This document shows positions 1 through 7,561 of a DNA stretch of 9,038 bases, in pieces. A model generated the notes under the pieces. It was given only the letters and a program-made list of their open reading frames with translations. It had not been told where the DNA came from and searched no databases. Made by a program: the position numbers and the translations under genes. Each line of letters begins with the position of its first letter. Positions within the stretch are counted from its first letter, which is position 1. Source of the DNA: Flavicella sp049625305 (lineage in GTDB: Bacteria > Bacteroidota > Bacteroidia > Flavobacteriales > Flavobacteriaceae); assembly GCA_049625305.1 (NCBI GenBank), contig JBMZVD010000078.1:1-9038 (forward strand). The letters are read 5' to 3'.

Positions 1-1151
1 ATGAGTTGTGTCAAGGCATTGGTCATGGTGTCAATACCTGTTTTCTCCTTGGCAGAAATGGCAATCAATTCAGGGATTTCTATTTTTAGTTCTGATAGGG
101 CAGCAGTATCAATTTTATCGGCTTTGTTTCCGATCACGATCAACTGTTTCAGAGGGAACTTATTTTTGATAGAAGCTAGTTCTGACTTGATACGTTCAAT
201 ATTATTACTCTCATTACTCAAGTCAAAGAGGTAGACTACCACTTGTGCCTGTGTAATTTTTTCAAAGGTTTTTTGGATACCAATATTTTCTACCACATCT
301 TCGGTTTCACGAATACCAGCGGTGTCTATAAAACGAAATGCAACCCCATCTATGATGATTTCATCCTCAATCGTATCACGGGTGGTTCCTGCGATGTCAG
401 ACACAATTGCTCGTTCTTCATTGAGCAGTGCGTTGAGTAGGGTAGACTTCCCTACATTGGGTTCTCCTACAATAGCCACCGGAATTCCATTTTTAATCAC
501 GTTTCCTATAGCAAAGGAGTCTATCAAGCGCTTTAAGACCAATTGTATACGCGCTACCAAGTCCTTGAATTGCTGACGGTCGGCGAACTCTACATCTTCC
601 TCAGCAAAATCCAATTCCAGTTCAATCAGAGAGGCAAAATTTAAGAGTTGCTCGCGTAACAATTGAATTTCATTGCTAAACCCACCACGCATTTGTTGCA
701 TGGCTACTTGGTGCGAAGCTTCAGAATCAGAGGCAATCAAATCAGCTACTGCTTCTGCCTGGCTCAAGTCCAATTTTCCATTCAGGAAGGCACGCAATGT
801 AAATTCTCCTGCATCAGCCATACGGCAACCATTTCTCAAAAACAATTGTAAAATTTCCTGTTGTATGTATACAGAACCATGGCAAGAGATTTCAACGGTA
901 TTTTCCCCTGTATAGGAATTAGGGTTTTTAAAGACAGATACCAATACTTCATCTATCGTACGTGGACCGTCTACAATATGGCCTAAATGAAGGGTATGTG
1001 TGTCTTGATTGACGAGTTTTTTTCCTTTTTTAACGGCTTTAAAGTAGGCGTCTGCAATTTCAATTGCCTTGTCTCCTGATAGACGAATAACAGCTATAGC
1101 ACCCACCCCAGAGGCAGTAGCTAATGCGATGATAGTATCTTGATGTGTCAT
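1..1151 (-). CDS. mnmE: tRNA uridine-5-carboxymethylaminomethyl(34) synthesis GTPase MnmE (TrmE), 3' end cut off by window edge
   Basis: MnmE works with MnmG to place the (carboxymethyl)aminomethyl group on the wobble uridine of certain tRNAs; it is a cytosolic, potassium-dependent GTPase. Translating the minus strand from the ATG at 1151 gives 383 full codons. The N-terminal folate-binding/dimerisation domain opens with MTHQDTIIALATASGVGAIA, followed by the family motifs EFTLRAFLNGKLDLSQAEAV and a CHG. The GTPase domain is complete: G1 GEPNVGKST (229-237), switch I AGTTRDT (254-260), G3 DTAG (276-279), G4 NKAD (342-345) and G5 SAKE (366-369). The reading frame is open to base 1, so the last roughly 70-85 residues, including the C-terminal Cys-containing motif of the family (E. 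coli protein 454 residues), lie outside the window. The start is supported by the conserved N-terminus and by a promoter box just upstream. Identity is very secure. Confidence 0.97.
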   Translation of the reverse strand, partial: MTHQDTIIALATASGVGAIAVIRLSGDKAIEIADAYFKAVKKGKKLVNQDTHTLHLGHIVDGPRTIDEVLVSVFKNPNSYTGENTVEISCHGSVYIQQEILQLFLRNGCRMADAGEFTLRAFLNGKLDLSQAEAVADLIASDSEASHQVAMQQMRGGFSNEIQLLREQLLNFASLIELELDFAEEDVEFADRQQFKDLVARIQLVLKRLIDSFAIGNVIKNGIPVAIVGEPNVGKSTLLNALLNEERAIVSDIAGTTRDTIEDEIIIDGVAFRFIDTAGIRETEDVVENIGIQKTFEKITQAQVVVYLFDLSNESNNIERIKSELASIKNKFPLKQLIVIGNKADKIDTAALSELKIEIPELIAISAKEKTGIDTMTNALTQL

Positions 1152-1155
1152 ACTG

Positions 1156-1163
1156 CAAATATA
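1156..1163 (-). promoter_or_regulatory. Bacteroidota -7 promoter box for mnmE
   Basis: Read on the minus strand the bases are TATATTTG, a full match to the Bacteroidota -7 consensus TAnnTTTG. Only four bases (CAGT) separate it from the mnmE ATG. In this promoter class transcription starts a few bases after the box, so the message would be leaderless or nearly so. No good TTTG lies at the expected -33 distance (TTCA is found there), so the call rests mainly on the -7 box. Confidence 0.55.
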
Positions 1164-1207
1164 GACATTCGGTATGGAGATTTGAAAAAGAACAATGATT
1201 TTTAGTG

Positions 1208-1238
1208 TTTGTAAAATAATATAGTATTTTTACGTTTT
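1208..1238 (+). promoter_or_regulatory. Promoter for porQ(-cmk), Bacteroidota type
   Basis: TTTG at 1208-1211 is followed after exactly 19 bases by TACGTTTT at 1231-1238, which matches TAnnTTTG at five of its six fixed bases. This is the best complete -33/-7 pair in the window. It predicts a transcription start near 1244 and a leader of about 25 bases before the ATG at 1270. It lies back to back with the mnmE promoter. Assignment is by pattern only. Confidence 0.55.
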
Positions 1239-1269
1239 CTTTATAATTATATTGAATACTACTTCATAC

Positions 1270-2280
1270 ATGAGGCACTATTTTTTGATTTTTTCTCTCC
1301 TAATTTCTAATAGTCTTTTGGCTCAAGTAGGAGGAGAGTCTGTATATGCCTTTTTAAATCTTCCTTCTGCGGCACGTCAAGTATCGCTTGGAGGAGCTGC
1401 GCTGACTCTCAATGACGATGTCAACATGGCTTTGTGGAATCCTGCTGCATTAGATAGTGCTGTGGTAGGAAACTTCGGAGTAAATTACAATTCTCACTTG
1501 GCAGGAAACGCTCTTGGGTCCTTCTGTTTTGCAACTGAGGTCGGAAAAAACAAGCATGTTTTTCACGGAGGTATCAGCTATTTGGATTACGGATCTTTGA
1601 CCCGTGCAGATGAAAATGGTGCGATTACAGGTGTTTTCAAAGCCTATGACTTAGCCATTACTGTTGGTTATGCCTATCCAATCAAAAATTCAAGATTTAC
1701 AGTAGGTGCCAATGTAAAAATCATCAATTCTCTTATTGATAATTTCAGTTCTTTTGGTATGGCAACTGATGTTTCGGTGTTTTATAAAGGTGCGGACAAA
1801 CTGACAAAATTTACTTTGTTGCTCCGAAATGTAGGGACACAAATAAAGACTTTTGACGGTACGAATGAAAAACTACCTTTTCAAATCAGTTTGGGAGGGT
1901 CTAAAAAATTAGAGCATGTTCCCTTGGAGTTTTTCTTTACACTCGACAATTTGCAACAGTGGGAATTGGCGGTTCCGAATCCTGCCAACCAAGAGACGAG
2001 CATCGATGGGGTTGTGGTAGATGAAGAAATTTCTTTTACTGACAACGCCATGAGACATCTATTGTTGGGGGCCGAATTGTTTTCGGATCGTAAATTTTCA
2101 TTCAGAGCGGGCTATAATTTCAGAAGGGCTAAAGAAGTAGTTATGGTCGATGGCACTACCTACGCTGGTTTTTCATATGGATTTGGTTTGAAACTAAATG
2201 GTTTGCAATTCAACTATGCCCATACCAAGTTTCACCCAGCATCAAATCCAAATACATTTAGTCTCATTGTGAAATTTTAA
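1270..2280 (+). CDS. porQ: Type IX secretion system outer-membrane protein PorQ
   Basis: PorQ is a PorV-like outer-membrane beta-barrel of the type IX secretion system. In the studied systems it belongs to the cell-surface attachment complex with PorU, PorV and PorZ, which cuts off the C-terminal sorting signal of cargo and links cargo to the surface. The protein has a clear Sec signal peptide (MRHYFLIFSLLISNSLLA, probable cut before Q19). Next comes the family-typical stretch LNLPSAARQVSLGGAAL and WNPAALD, then many alternating beta-strand segments and a terminal Phe (SLIVKF), as in outer-membrane barrels. A longer frame from a TTG at 1252 would add six residues in front of the signal peptide. 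I chose the ATG at 1270 (336 residues) because it starts directly with a normal basic/hydrophobic signal sequence. cmk follows on the same strand after 79 bases with no terminator visible, a linkage I recall from other Bacteroidota. Other T9SS genes are not in the window, as expected for this scattered system. Confidence 0.88.
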   Translation: MRHYFLIFSLLISNSLLAQVGGESVYAFLNLPSAARQVSLGGAALTLNDDVNMALWNPAALDSAVVGNFGVNYNSHLAGNALGSFCFATEVGKNKHVFHGGISYLDYGSLTRADENGAITGVFKAYDLAITVGYAYPIKNSRFTVGANVKIINSLIDNFSSFGMATDVSVFYKGADKLTKFTLLLRNVGTQIKTFDGTNEKLPFQISLGGSKKLEHVPLEFFFTLDNLQQWELAVPNPANQETSIDGVVVDEEISFTDNAMRHLLLGAELFSDRKFSFRAGYNFRRAKEVVMVDGTTYAGFSYGFGLKLNGLQFNYAHTKFHPASNPNTFSLIVKF

Positions 2281-2359
2281 GTCATCTATGGCCTTTATTT
2301 GATTTCTTTTAAGATATTTGCAATCCGTTTAACCCTGAATAGAAATCCCCAGTTTTTTT

Positions 2360-3058
2360 ATGACAGCAAAAAAGCACATTACCATTGCCATCGATGGTTA
2401 CTCGTCAACAGGAAAAAGTACCATTGCAAAACAGTTGGCAAATCAATTGGGCTATATATATGTTGATTCAGGTGCTATGTATCGCATGGTTACGTTGTAT
2501 GCAATTCAAAGAGGTTTTATCGGAGATGGTTTTTTTGAGGTGGAAAAATTGATTTCTGAATTGGACCAAATACAACTAGGATTTATTTTCAATGAAAGCG
2601 AAGGCTTCGCTGAGGCGTACTTGAACGATGTCAATGTAGAGGCGCGTATTCGTACGATGGAGGTTTCTGATTTTGTGAGTCCAATCGCTACTGTTTCTGA
2701 AGTGCGTCGTAAATTGGTCGAAATGCAACAACAAATGGGAAAGGACCAAGGTGTGGTAATGGACGGGCGTGACATTGGTACCGTTGTTTTTCCAGAGGCT
2801 GAGTTAAAATTATTTATGACTGCTTCTGCTGAAACTCGTGCGAAGAGAAGGTACAAACAGTCACTAGCCAAAGGGGAGAAGGTTCTCTACGAAGCGGTTC
2901 TAGAAAATGTAACTTCAAGGGACCGTCAAGATACATCTCGTGAAGATTCTCCTCTCGTAAAAGCTTCAGATGCAATCGAAATAGACAATTCTGATTTGAC
3001 AAGAGAAGCACAGTTCTTAAAAATTATGGCACTTGTTAAGCAATGCCTTGATGCATAG
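2360..3058 (+). CDS. cmk: (d)CMP kinase / cytidylate kinase
   Basis: This enzyme phosphorylates CMP and dCMP to the diphosphates using ATP, in cytosolic pyrimidine-nucleotide salvage and supply. The 232-residue product has the usual length and motif order: P-loop GYSSTGKS at 13-20; the nucleoside-monophosphate binding segment YVDSGAMYR at 34-42; RIR at 96-98; the signature DGRDIGTVVFP at 135-145; and the lid/CMP-binding segment RDRQDTSREDSPL at 187-199. The start ATG at 2360 places the P-loop at the normal distance from the N-terminus. The gene follows porQ after a 79-base gap without a terminator. A weak -7-like box, GATATTTG at 2313-2320, might add an internal promoter, but no partner box is seen at the proper distance. 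Cotranscription with porQ is therefore inferred rather than shown. Confidence 0.97.
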   Translation: MTAKKHITIAIDGYSSTGKSTIAKQLANQLGYIYVDSGAMYRMVTLYAIQRGFIGDGFFEVEKLISELDQIQLGFIFNESEGFAEAYLNDVNVEARIRTMEVSDFVSPIATVSEVRRKLVEMQQQMGKDQGVVMDGRDIGTVVFPEAELKLFMTASAETRAKRRYKQSLAKGEKVLYEAVLENVTSRDRQDTSREDSPLVKASDAIEIDNSDLTREAQFLKIMALVKQCLDA

Positions 3059-3124
3059 TTTTCTTAAAATCATCGATTCTATCAATAAATTTTATTTTCG
3101 TTATTAATTCCTGTTTAGAAGTCT

Positions 3125-3132
3125 TATTTTTG
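3125..3132 (+). promoter_or_regulatory. -7 promoter box upstream of oligopeptidase B
   Basis: TATTTTTG matches TAnnTTTG fully and lies 20 bases before the ATG at 3153, predicting a leader of about 13-15 bases. No TTTG is visible at the usual spacing upstream, so the -33 element is weak or absent. A promoter here would give the peptidase-alkB pair its own transcription start, separate from porQ-cmk. Confidence 0.5.
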
Positions 3133-3152
3133 CATTCTAAGATTTACTTTAC

Positions 3153-5249
3153 ATGAACTTACATACGCGTATACTTCCCAAAGCAGCAAAAAAACCTCAT
3201 ACATTTGAAATCCATGGAGATGTTAGAATCGATAACTACCATTGGATGCGTTTGTCGGATGCCCAAAAAGAAGCAGCCACTCCAGATTCAAAGACTACTG
3301 AAGTTTTGGACTATCTGAATGCTGAAAATGCTTTTTTTGAAAGTGAAATGAAACACACAGAGGCTTTTCAAAAGTCTGTTTTTGAAGAGATGAAAGGTCG
3401 TATTAAGGAAGACGATAGTTCCGTTCCATATAAGAAGAATGGCTATTATTATATTACACGTTATGAGCTAGGAAAACAGTATCCTATTTACACACGTAAA
3501 AAAGAATCTTTGGAGGCTCCCGAAGAAATACTCTTCGATGTCAATGAAATGGCTGAAGGCTACGAATATTTTACCCTAGGAGGTTTGAATATAAGTCCTG
3601 ACAACTCAAAAGCTATTTATGGGGTAGACACGGTAAGTCGTCGCCAATACACCTTGTATGTAAAAGATCTCTTAACGGGGGAAACTTACAAAGACACGAT
3701 TAAAAACACTACTGGAGGGGGCGTTTGGGCCAATGACAATCGTACTTTTTTTTATACTAAAAAAGATGCTGAAACTCTTAGAAGTAACCAAATTTACAGA
3801 CATAGATTGGGTACGGATGCCTCGGAAGATGTTTTGGTTTTTGAGGAAAAAGATGAAACCTTTAATGTTTATGTTACAAAATCTAAATCCAATGATTATT
3901 TGGTGATCGGATCTTACAGCACGGTTGCTACTGAATATCAATTGTTGAAAGCTGACAACCCTTTTGGAGCATTCAGTGTTTTTCAATCACGTGAACGTGA
4001 TTTAGAATACAGTATTTCACACTATGGATCGCATTTTTATGTGTTGACTAATAAGGATGGTGCCACCAATTTTAAATTGATGCGTACTCCTATTGAAAAT
4101 ACACAAAAGGAGCATTGGGAAGATGTCATCGCACATCGTGACGATGTATTGCTAGAGGATATTTCTATATTTAAAAACTATTTGGTACTCGAGGAACGTA
4201 GTAAGGGGCTCAATAAGATACGAATCAAAACCTGGGACAATAGCGAAGATTATTATTTGCCTTTTGGGGAAGAAACCTATACTGCCTATGTCTATGCAAA
4301 TCCTGAATTTGACACAGCAGTGCTCCGTTATGGATACAATTCCATGACTACTCCGAGTTCAGTGATTGATTTCCATATGGAAGATCATAGCAAGGTTATC
4401 TTAAAGGAACAAGAAGTACTAGGAGGAAAGTTCGACAAAACAAACTACAGTTCACAGCGTCTATGGGTTCCTGCGCGTGATGGAAAAAAAATAGCTGTTT
4501 CTATGGTATATCGCAAGGACACCCAGTTAAATGGTGACACGCCGCTATTGTTGTATGCCTATGGTTCTTATGGACATACGATTGATGCAGGGTTTAGTAC
4601 CACTCGACTGAGTCTACTGGACCGTGGCTTTATCTATGCCATTGCGCACATTCGCGGAAGTGAATATTTGGGTAGAGACTGGTACGAAGATGGAAAGCTA
4701 TTGAACAAAATGAATACGTTTACGGATTATATAGACTGTAGTAAATTTTTAATTTCAAAAAACTATACTTCTGAAAGTCATTTGTACGCTATGGGTGGCT
4801 CTGCTGGTGGACTATTGATGGGAGCTGTAATCAATATGAACCCAGAACTCTTCAATGGTGTGATAGCTGCAGTTCCTTTTGTAGACGTAATTTCTACCAT
4901 GTTGGACGAAAGTATTCCTTTGACAACAGGTGAGTACGACGAATGGGGAAATCCCGATGACAAAACTTATTACGATTACATAAAACAATATTCCCCATAT
5001 GACAATGTTACTGCTCAAGAGTATCCGAATTTAATGATCACAACAGGTTTACACGATTCTCAAGTGCAGTACTGGGAGCCTGCCAAATGGATAGCTAAGT
5101 TGAGAGACTATACAACGAGTACAAACAAATTAATCATGCATACGGATATGGAAACAGGACATGGAGGAGCTTCTGGACGCTTTGATGCTTTAAAAGAAAC
5201 AGCAAGAGATTATGTGTTTTTCCTAGATTTGGAGGGAATTAAGTACTAG
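3153..5249 (+). CDS. ptrB: Oligopeptidase B (serine peptidase family S9A)
   Basis: Prolyl-oligopeptidase-fold serine peptidase predicted to cleave short peptides after Arg or Lys. The 698-residue protein has no signal peptide and is probably cytosolic. The N-terminus (IHGDVRIDNYHWMRLSD) is typical of S9A enzymes. A beta-propeller covering roughly residues 70-410 gates the C-terminal alpha/beta-hydrolase domain. The catalytic triad can be placed: Ser550 in GGSAGG, Asp635 in GLHDSQV, His670 in TGHGG. The spacings (85 and 35 residues) equal those I recall for E. coli oligopeptidase B (Ser532/Asp617/His652). The segment LTTGEYDEWGNP carries acidic residues Glu594 and Asp596 where that enzyme has the acidic pair that binds the basic P1 side chain, which favours oligopeptidase B over prolyl oligopeptidase. 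The stop codon is 2 bases from the next ATG, so the two genes are probably cotranscribed. Substrate preference is inferred from motifs; the symbol is by homology. Confidence 0.93.
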   Translation: MNLHTRILPKAAKKPHTFEIHGDVRIDNYHWMRLSDAQKEAATPDSKTTEVLDYLNAENAFFESEMKHTEAFQKSVFEEMKGRIKEDDSSVPYKKNGYYYITRYELGKQYPIYTRKKESLEAPEEILFDVNEMAEGYEYFTLGGLNISPDNSKAIYGVDTVSRRQYTLYVKDLLTGETYKDTIKNTTGGGVWANDNRTFFYTKKDAETLRSNQIYRHRLGTDASEDVLVFEEKDETFNVYVTKSKSNDYLVIGSYSTVATEYQLLKADNPFGAFSVFQSRERDLEYSISHYGSHFYVLTNKDGATNFKLMRTPIENTQKEHWEDVIAHRDDVLLEDISIFKNYLVLEERSKGLNKIRIKTWDNSEDYYLPFGEETYTAYVYANPEFDTAVLRYGYNSMTTPSSVIDFHMEDHSKVILKEQEVLGGKFDKTNYSSQRLWVPARDGKKIAVSMVYRKDTQLNGDTPLLLYAYGSYGHTIDAGFSTTRLSLLDRGFIYAIAHIRGSEYLGRDWYEDGKLLNKMNTFTDYIDCSKFLISKNYTSESHLYAMGGSAGGLLMGAVINMNPELFNGVIAAVPFVDVISTMLDESIPLTTGEYDEWGNPDDKTYYDYIKQYSPYDNVTAQEYPNLMITTGLHDSQVQYWEPAKWIAKLRDYTTSTNKLIMHTDMETGHGGASGRFDALKETARDYVFFLDLEGIKY

Positions 5250-5251
5250 AA

Positions 5252-5860
5252 ATGGATTTGTTTGGCAACATACCAACATTGAATTGTTTGCCTTACGATG
5301 GAGAGGCGCTCTATTATGGACCTATCTTAAATGCGAAAGAAGCCAAATTTTATTTTGAGTGCTTAGACCATAGCATTGCTTGGAAAAATGATGAATCTAT
5401 TATTTTCGGCAAACGCATTGTCATGGAACGAAAAGTGGCCTTATATGCTCAAAAGGCTTTGACCTATACTTACGCAGGGATACAGAGGCAGGCACTGCCT
5501 TGGACTCCTGAATTGTTGGAGTTGAAAAATAGAGTAGAGGCCAAGCATGGACAGTCTTTTAATTCCTGTTTGTTGAATTATTATCCTTCCGGCAAGCACG
5601 GCATGTCATGGCATGCAGACGATGAAAAGGAACTTAAAGAACATGGGGCTATTGCTTCTTTAAGCTTAGGAGCTCAAAGAGATTTTTTATTCAAACATCG
5701 AAAGACCAAAGAAAAAGCAAAAGTGTTTTTAGAAAACGGTAGTTTATTGGTCATGCAAGGTGTCATTCAAAAACATTGGCTACATGCATTGCCCAAAAGA
5801 ATGAGAGTCGATAGACCTAGAATCAATTTGACTTTTCGGAATTTGGGGTTTTTAGATTGA
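5252..5860 (+). CDS. AlkB-like 2-oxoglutarate/Fe(II)-dependent dioxygenase
   Basis: Predicted oxidative demethylase of alkylated bases (for example 1-methyladenine and 3-methylcytosine) in DNA or RNA, using Fe(II), O2 and 2-oxoglutarate. The 202-residue protein has the family's complete active site. The iron ligands are His121 and Asp123 (SWHADDE) and the distal His178 in HWLHALP. The 2-oxoglutarate-binding pair is Arg190 and Arg196 in RINLTFR, which aligns with Arg204/Arg210 of E. coli AlkB as I recall it. The N(x)YxxG-type segment LLNYYPSGKHGMSWH is also typical. Length and layout fit the compact AlkB/ALKBH2-like group. The gene starts 2 bases after the peptidase stop and ends ahead of a strong terminator, so it is the last gene of a two-gene unit. 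No ada or other alkylation-response gene is adjacent. Exact substrate (DNA, RNA or other) cannot be told from sequence, so no symbol is assigned. Confidence 0.9.
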   Translation: MDLFGNIPTLNCLPYDGEALYYGPILNAKEAKFYFECLDHSIAWKNDESIIFGKRIVMERKVALYAQKALTYTYAGIQRQALPWTPELLELKNRVEAKHGQSFNSCLLNYYPSGKHGMSWHADDEKELKEHGAIASLSLGAQRDFLFKHRKTKEKAKVFLENGSLLVMQGVIQKHWLHALPKRMRVDRPRINLTFRNLGFLD

Positions 5861-5894
5861 ATGCAGACTAAAAAAAACGTCTAGATAAATAAAC

Positions 5895-5928
5895 AAAAAA
5901 GGTATCTGAAACATCAGATACCTTTTTT
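5895..5928. terminator. Bidirectional intrinsic terminator between alkB-like gene and fumC
   Basis: A perfect 15-bp inverted repeat: six A and GGTATCTGA (5895-5909), a four-base loop AACA, then TCAGATACC and six T (5914-5928). It gives a hairpin followed by a T-run on either strand. It lies 34 bases after the alkB-like stop and 21 bases beyond the fumC stop, which is where a terminator shared by two convergent units is expected. Confidence 0.88.
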
Positions 5929-5949
5929 ATAATTTAATTGGTCTTGTAT

Positions 5950-7347
5950 TTATTTCATACTACCAATCATGTTTTCAGGTTTTACCCATTCGTCGTATTG
6001 TTCAGGAGTTACATAGCCCAAACGAACGGCTTCTTCTTTTAAAGTAGTTCCGTTTTCGTGCGCTGTATTGGCAATTTCAGCAGCTTTGTAGTATCCAATT
6101 TTGGTGTTCAAAGCCGTTACCAACATCAAGGAGTTATTCAAAAGTTCTTTGATGACTTTGTGATTAGGTTCGATGCCGATAGCACAATTTTCTTCAAAAG
6201 AAACACAAGCATCTCCAATCAAACGCGCTGATTGCAATAAGTTGGCTGCCATCATAGGCTTGAATACATTCAATTCGTAATGACCTTGAGTACCTCCAAT
6301 GGTTACTGCAACATCGTTCCCCATGACTTGTGCAGCGACCATGGTAATAGCCTCACACTGTGTTGGGTTTACTTTTCCTGGCATGATAGAAGATCCTGGC
6401 TCATTGGCAGGCAAAATCAATTCACCAATTCCAGAACGTGGTCCTGAAGCCATCATTCGGATATCATTAGCGATTTTATTGATAGACACTGCGATTTGTT
6501 TCAACGCTCCGTGTGTTTCTACAATGGCATCGTGCGCAGCCAATGCCTCAAATTTGTTTTCAGCAGTGATGAATGGCAATCCAGTGAATTCAGCTATCTT
6601 TTTAGCGACCAACACGTCGTACCCTGCAGGAGTGTTCAAACCAGTACCTACCGCAGTTCCACCCAATGCCAGTTCTGCCAAATGCTCCATGGTATTGTGA
6701 AGTGCTTTTAAACCGTGGTTTAGTTGTGATACATAACCTGAAAATTCTTGTCCTATAGTTAATGGGGTTGCATCCATAAGGTGGGTACGTCCAATTTTCA
6801 CCACATCTTTAAATGCTTCTGCTTTCGCAGCCAAAGTGTCTCTTAATTTTTCAATTCCAGGAACTGTTGTTTCTACAATCATCTTATAGCAAGCAATGTG
6901 CATACCAGTGGGGAAGGTATCGTTGGAAGATTGAGATTTGTTGACATCGTCATTAGGCTGTATGGCTTTTTCACCCTCTCCGATGACACCTCCTGCTAAT
7001 TCTTGTGCTCTGTTGGCAATTACCTCATTGGTGTTCATGTTGCTTTGCGTTCCAGAACCTGTTTGCCAAATAACTAGTGGAAATTGGTCGTCGTGTTTTC
7101 CATCCAATATCTCATCACATGCGGCACTGATTAGGTCACGTTTTTTTTCCTCCAAAACACCCAACTCACAATTGGCGTGAGCAGCTGCTTTCTTTAAGTA
7201 GGCAAATCCATATACAACCTCTAATGGCATCGAAGCACTTGGGCCAATTTTAAAATTATTACGGGAACGTTCAGTTTGCGCTCCCCAGTATTTGTCAGCA
7301 GGAACTTTTACTTCCCCCATCGTGTCTTTTTCAATTCTATATTTCAT
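5950..7347 (-). CDS. fumC: Class II fumarate hydratase (fumarase C)
   Basis: Catalyses reversible hydration of fumarate to L-malate in the TCA cycle; it is a cytosolic, iron-independent homotetramer of the aspartase/fumarase superfamily. The 465-residue product is full length. It begins YRIEKDTMGEVKVPADKYWGAQTERS and contains TGSGTQSNMNTNEV (96-109), KSQSSNDTFPTGMH (137-150), the catalytic-His segment GRTHLMDATP (His189) and the superfamily signature GSSIMPGKVNP (318-328) with catalytic Ser319. These sit one residue later than the His188/Ser318 pair I recall for E. coli FumC. The C-terminal substrate-site region and LNTKIGYYKAAEIA tail are intact. Aspartase is the main alternative, but the motif context and length favour fumarase. 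It is a single-gene unit: terminator downstream, divergent gene upstream, and a possible promoter box about 76 bases before the start, which would leave a leader of about 70 bases. Confidence 0.96.
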   Translation of the reverse strand: MKYRIEKDTMGEVKVPADKYWGAQTERSRNNFKIGPSASMPLEVVYGFAYLKKAAAHANCELGVLEEKKRDLISAACDEILDGKHDDQFPLVIWQTGSGTQSNMNTNEVIANRAQELAGGVIGEGEKAIQPNDDVNKSQSSNDTFPTGMHIACYKMIVETTVPGIEKLRDTLAAKAEAFKDVVKIGRTHLMDATPLTIGQEFSGYVSQLNHGLKALHNTMEHLAELALGGTAVGTGLNTPAGYDVLVAKKIAEFTGLPFITAENKFEALAAHDAIVETHGALKQIAVSINKIANDIRMMASGPRSGIGELILPANEPGSSIMPGKVNPTQCEAITMVAAQVMGNDVAVTIGGTQGHYELNVFKPMMAANLLQSARLIGDACVSFEENCAIGIEPNHKVIKELLNNSLMLVTALNTKIGYYKAAEIANTAHENGTTLKEEAVRLGYVTPEQYDEWVKPENMIGSMK

Positions 7348-7422
7348 CGTGGTTTGTATTAAGTAGTTATCTTATTTAAAATAAAGGAATAACAGTAATT
7401 AATTTCTTTTTTAAAAGTGAAA

Positions 7423-7430
7423 CAAATATA
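7423..7430 (-). promoter_or_regulatory. -7 promoter box for fumC
   Basis: On the minus strand the bases read TATATTTG, a full match to TAnnTTTG and identical to the mnmE box. The predicted start site is near 7417, giving a leader of roughly 70 bases to the ATG at 7347. No TTTG is present 19 bases upstream (TATC is found), so the -33 element is not convincing. Confidence 0.45.
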
Positions 7431-7553
7431 TAAAATGAAGCGCTTTTTAGATAGCTTATGGCTGAATTATTTGTAATTGAACAGACTTTAATTTTTAATG
7501 AAAAAAAAATGAGAAAAATAGGAGGAAAGGCATGTCTGTACACAAAAAATCAC

Positions 7554-7561
7554 TATTTTTG
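7554..7561 (+). promoter_or_regulatory. -7 promoter box for the 53-residue membrane-protein gene
   Basis: TATTTTTG matches TAnnTTTG fully and is identical to the box before the oligopeptidase B gene. It lies 32 bases before the ATG at 7594, implying a leader of about 26 bases. No TTTG is found at the standard -33 distance. Its placement directly before a short open frame supports that frame being a gene. Confidence 0.45.

Noticed and set aside
1252..1269. TTG start that lengthens PorQ by six residues
   Set aside because: The ATG at 1270 gives a standard signal peptide directly; the extension places polar residues ahead of it without support.
2313..2320. GATATTTG as a separate cmk promoter
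   Set aside because: One mismatch to the -7 box, and the only nearby TTTG (2298-2301) is 11 bases away instead of about 19; too weak to call as a feature.
2506..3011. Antisense frames of 121 and 65 codons inside cmk
   Set aside because: They lie opposite a gene with every cytidylate kinase motif and have no recognisable domain; they are frame shadows.
3672..5018. Antisense frames within the oligopeptidase B gene
   Set aside because: The sense strand encodes a full-length enzyme with its triad intact; the antisense frames have no start context or domain.
6299..7180. Three plus-strand frames (133, 71 and 80 codons) opposite fumC
   Set aside because: They lie wholly within a full-length fumarase gene on the other strand, and their compositions (Cys/Pro/Ser-rich) look like antisense of coding DNA.
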